DNA of 5,120 bases, from assembly GCA_900555745.1 (NCBI GenBank), contig USMH01000089.1:1-5120 (forward strand). The letters run 5' to 3'. A program made the translations under genes and the position numbers. The notes beneath the pieces are model-generated. The model saw only the letters and a program-made list of their open reading frames with translations, had not been told where the DNA came from and did not search any database. The stretch is from an uncultured Collinsella sp. GTDB taxonomy: Bacteria > Actinomycetota > Coriobacteriia > Coriobacteriales > Coriobacteriaceae. Shown in pieces: positions 1 through 5,120 of this stretch (position 1 is the stretch's first letter; each line of letters opens with the position of its first letter).

Positions 1-26
1 GTATCGGCTATGGCAAGGATTTTCAT
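1..26 (-). CDS. 5' end of a downstream gene (partial), product begins MKILAIAD
   Basis: An ATG at 26-24 overlaps the TGA stop of the BMP-fusion gene in an ATGA arrangement, and the frame stays open to the window edge, giving MKILAIAD. A Met-Lys start followed by a hydrophobic beta-strand ending in Asp resembles the opening of many alpha/beta enzymes. From memory, metallophosphoesterase-like proteins with this kind of start sit beside leaderless BMP-domain genes, but eight codons cannot prove a family. The four-base overlap implies translational coupling and a shared transcript with the upstream gene. No strong Shine-Dalgarno is visible in the end of the upstream gene, which fits re-initiation by terminating ribosomes. 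It could also be a chance start codon. Confidence 0.45.
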
Positions 27-1939
27 AGGGCAGGGACTTTCGGCTCATCGTCGAGCTGCGGAATGGTGCCTACCACGTTGTCCGCCAGCCAATTCATCTC
101 GACAATCTGCGTGCTCGGCAGCGGAGGGAAGCCTTCAATCTGTACCACGCCGTTCTGGCTGTGGAGCTCGCCGCCAAAGGGGTTGATGGATCCCACAACA
201 ATGCCGTTGCGGAGCAACTGCACGAGTTTGCGCGTTTGGTAGGGTAGGCCCGGAGCGTAACGGATGTCGATAACGCCGGAGCTCATGCCATACCAGTAGT
301 TGACAGCGCGCACTTGGTTGTCGTCGCTGGTCTCGTCCCACGTGCCGTGAAGAAGGCTGCGAACGATGAGCTCGTAGTAACGGCCCCAGTTCCATACGGG
401 CATGGCGATGCCGGTGACTTTGCCGTCGACCAAGCGGTGAAGCCCGTAGGCCGTTGGGTCTTCGAGCGACTTTGACATGTCAGCGCCGGTCATGACGCTT
501 ACGCCTTCGCGGCACATGGCTTCGGCAAGACCACCGGCGGGAACATCGCCCCAGGTGAGGATGACCTGCGCGCGCGGGTCGAGCAGCGAGGCGCCAATCG
601 CAAAGGCGTTGATCTCGCTGAGTGCGCCCGAGGCGAAGACCGACGCGTGGTAACCGATGCGGTGGTTGTCCGCCATGCTGGCCGCAAGGGCGCCCAGCAG
701 AAACTTGGCCTCGTACATCTTGCCAAAGTACGAACGGACGCTTTGATGGGGAAGGCCGATAGAGCAGTTGAGGAACCGAACCCGGGGATACTCAACGGCA
801 GCCCTGAGCGTGTATTCCATCAGGCGGTGCGAGGTCGAGAAGATGACGTTTGCTCCATGTTTGACAGCCGTTTCCACGGCGGCGTAGAACACATCCGGAT
901 CGTGACAGTCCTCGAACGCCTCGGTGCGCACGATACCGCCAAAGTGCTCATCGAGATACTGACGCCCTTGGTCGTGCAGGCTGTCCCAGCTCGACGTCGC
1001 ACAGGGGAACTCATGGATAAAGGCGATGCGCAGGGGGTTGGCCGTCGAGTAGACGGTCTTGCCCATAAAGAAGTTGAGCACGCCAGAGGTGGACTTGGCG
1101 GGCGTCTCCTCCTCGTCGACGCTCGGTGCTTCGACAAGATCGACCTTGTCCTCGTCATTTTTGCCGGCAATGACCAGCTCGCGCCAGATCTTGCACAGGC
1201 GGTTTACGACGATATCCGTTGGCGTATCCAGCAGGCGGTCCTGGTTGTACACATTGAGGTAGACGAGCATGGCGTCGGCGGGCGTAATGTCCAGGTGATC
1301 GCCGCCTGCGCGAAGGTAGGCACGCTTAAAGAGCAGGAAAGTGTGGCGCAGGTAGTCGACCTTTTTCTGCGGCCATTTTTCGATAAGGTTCTGACCGAGC
1401 ATCTTCGCGAGCGTTTCGTAGCTTCCCTCACGCGAGAACTCGATCTCGTATAGGGGGCAGACGCGCCAAAACGCGCAGAACTCGCCGTACAGGCGGCTTT
1501 CGACGGAATCCCATGTGCCGGGGTAGAGACGGGTGACCTTGGCCGAAACCGTCGGGGCGTCTAGGAATTTGAGGACACTGACGCGTTTGTTGCCTTCTTG
1601 GACATAGAACCGATGCATGAACTCGGTGACGATGACGGGGTCGCGATAGCCCTCGGTCACCTGGATGTCGTAGAGGTTGGACCACTTGCGGGCGAACTCG
1701 GTGCTAAACGGAAGCAGGGGCATAAAGTTACACGAAAAGGCGGACTGACGGCCCTTGGTGACCGTGCCGACGACCATTTCGAGCGGAATATCCCGCAGGC
1801 CGACATTCTCTCGCTGACCTAAGGGGAGCTGAGCAACCAAGCTATCGAGGTCCGTAAGGTATGGATGCTCGCTTTGGCTAATGGCGCGTCGACGTCCTTG
1901 CTCGCCGCGCTTGCGTGCTTGACGATAGGCCTCTTCCAT
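23..1939 (-). CDS. Leaderless BMP/PnrA-type ligand-binding protein with ParB-like N-terminal domain
   Basis: This gene encodes 638 residues. Residues about 302-590 resemble the Bmp/PnrA family of substrate-binding proteins. Seen are the opening strand NPLRIAFIHE (301-310), a segment around 350-392 like the family's 'unknown period/crisis of place' strand (GANVIFSTSHR), the FGKMYEAKFLLGALAA stretch (405-420) that matches the usual EAxYLAGxxA helix, and NHRIGYHASV (425-434). There is no signal peptide or lipobox, so it should stay in the cytosol, unlike transport-associated members. Residues about 50-125 look like a ParB/sulfiredoxin-like fold: IPLEMVVGT, then DPVIVTEF, then the box EGNKRVSVLKFL (115-126), which resembles the ParB GxxR motif. 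Residues 126-260 are helical and unassigned. An acidic linker (about 262-284) joins the halves. The start is supported by AAGGGAG seven bases upstream. Known PnrA-type BMP proteins bind purine nucleosides. A cytosolic ligand sensor, perhaps regulatory, is inference. No ABC permease or ATPase gene is visible here. Confidence 0.85.
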   Translation of the reverse strand: MEEAYRQARKRGEQGRRRAISQSEHPYLTDLDSLVAQLPLGQRENVGLRDIPLEMVVGTVTKGRQSAFSCNFMPLLPFSTEFARKWSNLYDIQVTEGYRDPVIVTEFMHRFYVQEGNKRVSVLKFLDAPTVSAKVTRLYPGTWDSVESRLYGEFCAFWRVCPLYEIEFSREGSYETLAKMLGQNLIEKWPQKKVDYLRHTFLLFKRAYLRAGGDHLDITPADAMLVYLNVYNQDRLLDTPTDIVVNRLCKIWRELVIAGKNDEDKVDLVEAPSVDEEETPAKSTSGVLNFFMGKTVYSTANPLRIAFIHEFPCATSSWDSLHDQGRQYLDEHFGGIVRTEAFEDCHDPDVFYAAVETAVKHGANVIFSTSHRLMEYTLRAAVEYPRVRFLNCSIGLPHQSVRSYFGKMYEAKFLLGALAASMADNHRIGYHASVFASGALSEINAFAIGASLLDPRAQVILTWGDVPAGGLAEAMCREGVSVMTGADMSKSLEDPTAYGLHRLVDGKVTGIAMPVWNWGRYYELIVRSLLHGTWDETSDDNQVRAVNYWYGMSSGVIDIRYAPGLPYQTRKLVQLLRNGIVVGSINPFGGELHSQNGVVQIEGFPPLPSTQIVEMNWLADNVVGTIPQLDDEPKVPAL

Positions 1940-1945
1940 AATGTT

Positions 1946-1953
1946 GCTCCCTT
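1946..1953 (-). promoter_or_regulatory. Ribosome binding site of the BMP-fusion gene
   Basis: On the minus strand, AAGGGAGC lies with its GGGAG core seven bases before the ATG at 1939. It is a good Shine-Dalgarno and fixes the start of the BMP-fusion gene. Confidence 0.7.
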
Positions 1954-1970
1954 AGTCGTTTAAACAACTA
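1953..1970. promoter_or_regulatory. 18-bp near-perfect palindrome, candidate operator
   Basis: The sequence TAGTCGTTTAAACAACTA is symmetric about its centre (between 1961 and 1962) with a single mismatched pair (1957/1966). It lies between the best -10 candidate (1967-1972, overlapping by a few bases) and the Shine-Dalgarno of the BMP-fusion gene. That is a classic place for a repressor to block initiation. The outer arms are AT-rich, so an RNA hairpin would be weak and a protein-binding DNA site is the more natural reading. No cognate regulator is identified. Autoregulation by the product's ParB-like domain is possible but speculative. Confidence 0.4.
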
Positions 1971-1997
1971 TATGAACCATGGTACCACGAATGAAAA
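1967..1997 (-). promoter_or_regulatory. Candidate promoter of the BMP-fusion gene
   Basis: On the minus strand TATAGT (1967-1972) is one base from the -10 consensus. Upstream, TTTTCA (1992-1997, spacer 19) or TTCATT (1990-1995, spacer 17) could serve as a weak -35. The predicted transcript would start near 1960, just before the Shine-Dalgarno. The site sits immediately after the mscS terminator hairpin, as expected for a separate transcription unit. The -35 match is poor. Confidence 0.3.
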
Positions 1998-2034
1998 CCA
2001 CTACAAAGATGCCTGACCCCTTTGCGGTGGTTTA
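1994..2034 (-). terminator. Rho-independent terminator of mscS, overlapping its stop codon
   Basis: The arms AAACCAC (2033-2027 on the minus strand) and GTGGTTT (2001-1995) pair. After a two-position imperfection, CAAAG pairs with CTTTG. The apical loop is GGGTCAGGCAT. The RNA continues with TTTCATT, so there is a short U-rich tail. The mscS stop codon TAA lies at the base of the stem, so terminating ribosomes would cover it. The hairpin resembles the two at the right end of the window in stem ends and loop (see the repeat-family finding). Confidence 0.65.
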
Positions 2035-2799
2035 GGCGATGATGGGGGCGATGGCGCGGATGCAGGCGTCGGCAGCGGTGAAAGTGGTGCTGTCGTCGCT
2101 GACGATAAAGATGATCTTTCCTTTGATGCCAAAGTCGCCGATTTCGCTAAAGAGCACGTAGGGCTCTTTGTCAAAGCCCGAGATGGGCGAGACGGCCGTT
2201 TTGGTTGCGCTCGTGAGCTCGTCTGCCAGCACGTCAAGGGAAGCCCACTTAGACGTGTCCTTTACGGCAACGGGCACGGCCACGCGTCCAAAGGGCATCA
2301 AATGCACGAGCGTGTTCTTGGAGATGTTGGAGTTGGGCACAATGATGGTCTGTCCACAGGCATCCTCAATCGTTGTATGACGCCAAGTGATGTCTTGGAC
2401 CACGCCGGATACGCCGCCGACCTCGATATTGTCGCCGGGTTTGATGATGCCCATAAAGGTCACTTGCATGCCGCCGATAAGGTTTGACAGCGTGTCCTGA
2501 AAGCCGAGCGAGATGGCGATGCCGCCGACGCCAAGAGCGGCGACGAGCGCGTTTGCGTTAATGCCAAAGCAGTTGTCGAGGATAAAGCTGCCGCCAATCA
2601 TCCAGATGACGGCGCGCGCGATGTTGATGAAGATACTTGATGCCGGAAGCGGGTTATCGTCTCGGTTAAGCAGATGGTTCAGGGTCTTGGATACGACCTT
2701 GGCGGCGACGGCGGTGCCTATCGCCAAGATGACGGCCCAGATGATGTTGTGGACCCACCGTTGCTCAAAGAAATGAAGAATCGGCTCAAACAATTCCAT
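2032..2799 (-). CDS. mscS: Small-conductance mechanosensitive channel, MscS family
   Basis: This gene encodes 255 residues; E. coli MscS has 286. Two hydrophobic helices are seen at about 18-37 and 56-76. The third, pore-lining helix has the Gly/Ala-rich family signature (ALVAALGVGGIAISLGFQ, residues 84-101) followed by DTLSNLIGG. A beta domain follows (about 118-170) with IKPGDNIEV, GVVQDITWRHT and the motif IIVPNSNI (152-159) that is highly typical of MscS. A short alpha/beta C-terminal domain ends at residue 255. The channel is a homoheptamer in the inner membrane that opens under high membrane tension to release solutes during hypo-osmotic shock. I chose the ATG at 2799 because TAGGAGG lies ten bases upstream. 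The frame stays open a further 15 codons upstream, to a TTG at 2844 with an in-frame ATG at 2832, but neither has a comparable ribosome site and the extension is not needed by the fold. It is intact, and probably monocistronic given hairpins on both sides. Confidence 0.93.
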   Translation of the reverse strand: MELFEPILHFFEQRWVHNIIWAVILAIGTAVAAKVVSKTLNHLLNRDDNPLPASSIFINIARAVIWMIGGSFILDNCFGINANALVAALGVGGIAISLGFQDTLSNLIGGMQVTFMGIIKPGDNIEVGGVSGVVQDITWRHTTIEDACGQTIIVPNSNISKNTLVHLMPFGRVAVPVAVKDTSKWASLDVLADELTSATKTAVSPISGFDKEPYVLFSEIGDFGIKGKIIFIVSDDSTTFTAADACIRAIAPIIA

Positions 2800-2809
2800 G
2801 TAGGGAAAA

Positions 2810-2815
2810 CCTCCT
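2810..2815 (-). promoter_or_regulatory. Ribosome binding site of mscS
   Basis: A perfect AGGAGG on the minus strand lies ten bases before the ATG at 2799. It decides in favour of this start over the in-frame upstream ATG at 2832. Confidence 0.7.
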
Positions 2816-2843
2816 AATGATCGTCCAACCATGATACCCACCA

Positions 2844-2877
2844 AGAAGCCCGTCCGATCAAATTCGGACGGGCTTCT
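2844..2877 (-). terminator. Perfect 14-bp hairpin between the nucleotidase gene and mscS
   Basis: AGAAGCCCGTCCGA and TCGGACGGGCTTCT are exact reverse complements around a six-base loop. The hairpin lies about 50 bases past the nucleotidase stop and about 30 bases before the mscS Shine-Dalgarno, where a terminator of the nucleotidase transcript is expected. There is no T-tract on either side (minus strand continues TGGTGGG), so it is not a canonical intrinsic terminator. It may be a U-less actinobacterial terminator or a 3'-end stabilising structure. It does not share the loop motif of the other three hairpins. Confidence 0.55.
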
Positions 2878-2931
2878 GTGCTCGATATAAGGTTTACGCG
2901 GTGGGGCTGCAAGGCCCGGCGGTGTAGCTTA

Positions 2932-3030
2932 GCGTCGACGCTTCCAGATAATGCCGAGCATGATGACGATGATGCCGCCGATAAGGCACGCGCCAACTAC
3001 TGCCAGCGTGCGGTCTCCCGTTGCGGCGAG
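2932..3030 (-). other. C-terminal sortase sorting signal (LAATGD type)
   Basis: The last 33 codons of the nucleotidase encode LAATGD (3013-3030), then a hydrophobic stretch of roughly 20 residues (VVGACLIGGIIVIMLGII) and the basic tail WKRRR. This is the three-part sortase signal with Ala in place of Pro in LPxTG. It is preceded by a linker of about 31 residues rich in Pro, Thr and Lys, typical of wall-spanning spacers. Sortase would cut between Thr and Gly and attach the protein to peptidoglycan. No sortase gene is in the window. Confidence 0.75.
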
Positions 3031-3644
3031 CTTACCGGTCGTCTTCTTGGTGATGACCTTCGTGGTCGTCGTGTCCGTCTTAGGCGAGGGCTTAGGCGTC
3101 GGGGCCGGTGTGGGCGTGGGGTCCACGGCAGCGGAGCCAAAGCTGATGGTGCCCGCGAGCGAGGCCATCTTGCTCTCCCAGCCGTTCTGCCCGATCAACG
3201 CCCTTAGCGCTGACTCGCAGGTACCCCACTCGGTGTGCTTGGTGGCGTTTGCGAAGGTGGGGAAGTCGGTCGTGTTGGTGATGATGTAGTTGTTGGTGGC
3301 GACGGTATAGGCCTTGGCGGGGTCGAGCGTGCTGCCGTCTTTGGTGAGTGTGGCACTCACAATGCGCTTGCCTTCGGGCTGCGTCCAATCAATCGTCACG
3401 TTGATGCCGCCAAAGGAGAGAACGCTGCCAGAGTCATCGCGCCACTTGTACTTGTCTTGCGCCTCCTGCTCGGTGTGACCGGCCGCCACATAAGCCTGCT
3501 GAAGCTCGTAGCTGTCGTTGCAATCGTCGCTGATTTGTAGCGAGTGCTCGAGCGCTGCGAGGAAGTCCGCGCCGGTCATGGTCCAGGTCTCCACGGTGTT
3601 GCCGTAGGGCGAGATGGCGATGACGTTGCCAGCGGTCACGTTGC

Positions 3645-3672
3645 CCGCCGCGATGCCGCCGCGATGCCGCCG
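3645..3672. repeat. 11-bp tandem repeat, 2.5 copies, at the frame break
   Basis: On the plus strand the unit CCGCCGCGATG recurs with a period of 11, and a 17-base stretch (3645-3661) matches 3656-3672 exactly. Because 11 is not a multiple of three, the repeat shifts the reading frame of the nucleotidase at its NAGGI motif. One extra C between units (after 3657) would make the period 12 and read GGIAAGIAAGNVT. Deleting a unit would read GGIAAGNVT. Confidence 0.85.
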
Positions 3673-4956
3673 GCGTTTTCGATAGCGAGGTCCGCGCCCG
3701 TCAGGGCAAGATAAGAGCCGCAAATCACGTGGCCGATGGTCTGGGCCTTGGTGGTGTCGCCCTCCTTGCTGGGACGGAAATCGGTGGTGCGCACCATTTC
3801 CCAACCATGCGTGCCTGCGGCGTCCTCGCCGTAGAAATAGTTGGTGGTGGATGTGCCGAGCACCTTGTTCGATTCGTTTTCAAAGTCCTCGTCGAGCGGC
3901 TTGATCTTGTTGCGGACGGCTTCAAGGCGGCTTTGGTAGTCGGAGCCCTTGTCGGGGTCTGCCAAAAGGTCGTTGACGTTCTTGGCGGTGTAGAGCTTCT
4001 CGTTGCTGTCGTCTGCAGGGACCGTGACCGTGTCATCGTCGGTCGTCTCGGTGCCATTCGTGTCGTATTTGTACGGAATGGAAAGCAGTCCCACCTCGGC
4101 AAAGGCACTGCCCGCCTCGACAACGTGGATTGTCTTGCCGTCGGCTCCCGTTACCTTCTCGTTAAGGTTGATGTGCTCGTGGCCTGCGATAAGGGCATCG
4201 ACGCCACGGAGTCGCGTGGCAAAGGTCTTGGCGTCGAGCGTGTGCGCGATACACACAACAACATCGCAGCCCTCCTTGCGCAGCTGCTCTGCCTCGGCAT
4301 TGATGGCGTTCGCGGCACTCGAGAACGACGTGCCCGCGACCAGGTCCGCGCGCAGCGAGGATCCCAGCGACTCATCCATGGCACCCACGACGCCGACCTT
4401 GATTTTGTAGTCGAATGTGGAGTGATCCTCGCTATCCTCCCAGGTGCGATCGAGCGTCTTCGTGATGCTCGAGCTCCATACGCCGCTCGTAGACTTTGCG
4501 TTCGCGCAGAGCATGGCGAAGGGCGTGCCGGTGGTGCTGTAGCCGGTCATGGTGCGGAGCTTGTCCGCGCCGTAGCTCCAGTCGTGGTTGCCCGGCGTGG
4601 TCGCGTCGTAGCCGTCTACATAGAAGGTGTCCATGAGCTCGGCGATGCTCTTGCCCTCGCTCATGGTGGCGAAGGACTGCCCGTGGAAGGTGTCGCCCGC
4701 ATCGAGCAAAAGATCGGGGGCGCTGTTTTGGGCGCTATAGAGAACCGCCAGTCCATCAAAGCCCACAGTGCCGGTGCCCTTGCTTGCGTTGTAGCTGTAC
4801 TTGTAGCTGCCGTGGATGTCGTTGGTGTGCATGACGGCCACGGAGCCGTCAATAGCGGCGGGCAGGTTCCCCGCGAAAGCGAGGCTTGGGATGCCTGCGA
4901 GCGCGCCGGCAAACAACGCGGCGGCTAACGCAAGGCGGGGAGTCTTTTCATGGCAG

Positions 4957-4963
4957 TTTCCTT
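4957..4963 (-). promoter_or_regulatory. Ribosome binding site of the nucleotidase gene
   Basis: AAGGAAA on the minus strand places AAGGA seven bases before the ATG at 4951. It argues that this ATG is the true start even though its frame is closed after eight codons, and so reveals the first frameshift. An in-frame TAA upstream excludes any alternative ATG for the long frame. Confidence 0.7.
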
Positions 4964-4988
4964 AGTCCTTAGCCAGAATGTCTGGTTG

Positions 4989-5017
4989 AATATCGGATTA
5001 TCGACATAATATGCGAA
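4989..5017 (-). promoter_or_regulatory. Candidate promoter of the nucleotidase gene
   Basis: The stretch 4975-5015 is the only AT-rich part of the leader between the hairpin at 5016 and the start codon. TTCGCA (5012-5017) and GATATT (4989-4994) have a 17-base spacer and two mismatches each to consensus. GATAAT (4997-5002) is a better -10 but has no partner. The call rests mainly on position. Confidence 0.25.
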
Positions 5018-5055
5018 AACCGCCGCAAGGGCGTCTGTCCCTTAGCGGCGGTTTT
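5016..5055 (-). terminator. Strong hairpin, terminator for a gene beyond the right edge (possibly bidirectional)
   Basis: AAAACCGCCGC (5016-5026) and GCGGCGGTTTT (5045-5055) pair perfectly. Inside, AAGGG pairs with CCCTT, leaving one bulged A and a seven-base loop. Four T residues end the arm on both strands, so it could stop transcription from either side. As no plus-strand gene is seen, the likely client is a minus-strand gene ending to the right of 5120. Confidence 0.75.
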
Positions 5056-5070
5056 GACGTTTGCGCAGAT

Positions 5071-5111
5071 AAAACCTGCCAAAATAAACCTGTCCCTTTT
5101 TGGCAGGTTTT
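5071..5111 (-). terminator. Second strong hairpin, tandem terminator
   Basis: AAAACCTGCCAAAA (5071-5084) and TTTTGGCAGGTTTT (5098-5111) pair over 14 bp around a 13-base loop. It stands 15 bases from the first hairpin, so together they make a double terminator insulating the nucleotidase unit from upstream transcription. The loop holds CCTGTCCC, also found in the neighbouring hairpin as CTGTCCC. Confidence 0.75.
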
Positions 5112-5120
5112 AGCTCAGCA

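Larger units (their letters stand above)
2929..4951 (-). pseudogene. Cell-wall-anchored bifunctional metallophosphatase/5'-nucleotidase, frameshifted twice
   Basis: This gene would encode a surface enzyme that removes phosphate from nucleotides outside the cell (UshA/CD73 family). The ATG at 4951 has AAGGA seven bases upstream but runs into TAG after eight codons. Adding one A to the run at 4945-4948 gives MKKTPRLALAAA joined to LFAGALAGIPSLAFA, an ideal signal peptide. The metallophosphatase domain then shows HTNDIHG, LLLDAGDTFHGQ, PGNHDWSYG, VCIAHT and AGHEH, so all metal-ligand motifs are present. The frame stops at 3636, just after GADLAIENAGGIAA. The C-terminal nucleotidase domain continues in another frame from GNVTAGNVIAISPYGNTV (about 3655-3595), through DPAKAYTVATNNY, to a Pro/Thr-rich linker and the anchor LAATGD-helix-KRRR. 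With one base restored at each site the protein would be 674 residues, normal for the family. The two open pieces are 4916-3636 (426 codons from an unlikely TTG) and about 3655-2929. Real decay and sequence error are both possible. Confidence 0.85.

Noticed and set aside
647..1453. A 268-codon open frame on the plus strand, antisense to the BMP-fusion gene
   Set aside because: It shows no domain or ribosome site and lies wholly inside the well-supported minus-strand gene. It is a by-product of GC-rich codon use.
2032..2844. A longer mscS product starting 15 codons upstream
   Set aside because: That frame opens with TTG inside the hairpin arm, and the in-frame ATG at 2832 has no good ribosome site. 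The ATG at 2799 has a perfect AGGAGG and starts exactly where the MscS N-terminal region begins.
3645..3672. The tandem repeat as part of a CRISPR array or minisatellite
   Set aside because: There are only 2.5 short copies, directly adjacent, without spacers, and inside a coding motif that is itself repetitive (GIAAGIAAG).
3636..3675. Programmed ribosomal frameshifting to join the two nucleotidase pieces
   Set aside because: There is no slippery heptamer of the X XXY YYZ type, and no known example in this family. A second frame break at the 5' end favours mutation or sequence error.
4916..4916. TTG at 4916 as the real start of the nucleotidase
   Set aside because: It has no Shine-Dalgarno and would give a signal peptide without the basic N-terminus. 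The codons just upstream in the same frame encode the missing part of an ideal signal peptide.
3729..4928. A 399-codon open frame on the plus strand, antisense to the nucleotidase
   Set aside because: It is the mirror of a real GC-rich gene. The minus-strand frame has clear metallophosphatase motifs and a signal peptide, while the plus-strand product has low-complexity Val/Ala/Arg/Gly composition and no recognisable domain.

Overview
All genes in this 5.1 kb window lie on the minus strand. The window looks like chromosomal DNA of a high-GC, Gram-positive gut-type actinobacterium. Class Coriobacteriia, perhaps Collinsella or a relative, is my best guess. The reasons are GC-rich codons, an LPxTG-like anchor of the form LAATGD on a surface enzyme, and a leaderless BMP-domain protein of a type I associate with this group and with Clostridia. 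This placement is inference, because no marker gene is present.

Layout, read in the direction of transcription (right to left). At 5016-5111 there are two strong back-to-back hairpins, probably terminators of a gene beyond the right edge. Next, at 4951-2929, is a gene for a sortase-anchored surface 5'-nucleotidase (signal peptide, metallophosphatase domain, nucleotidase C-domain, Pro/Thr linker, LAATGD anchor). It is broken by two apparent one-base losses, one just after the start codon and one in the NAGGI motif at a 2.5-copy 11-bp repeat. A perfect 14-bp hairpin (2844-2877) follows. An intact MscS-type mechanosensitive channel gene occupies 2799-2032 and ends inside a terminator hairpin. 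Then comes an intact 638-residue cytosolic protein (1939-23) that joins a ParB-like N-terminal domain to a BMP/PnrA-type ligand-binding domain. Its stop codon overlaps (ATGA) the start of another reading frame that leaves the window at base 1.

The genes seem to form three transcription units: nucleotidase, mscS, and the BMP-fusion gene with its downstream neighbour. The nucleotidase would release nucleosides outside the cell. BMP domains of the PnrA type bind nucleosides, and this one is cytosolic and fused to a possible DNA-binding or nuclease-like domain. A link between the two is only suggestive. The less expected observations are the double frameshift in the nucleotidase, the BMP/ParB-like fusion, and three intergenic hairpins that share both stem ends and an apical GGGWCAG motif, which looks like a dispersed terminator/repeat family.
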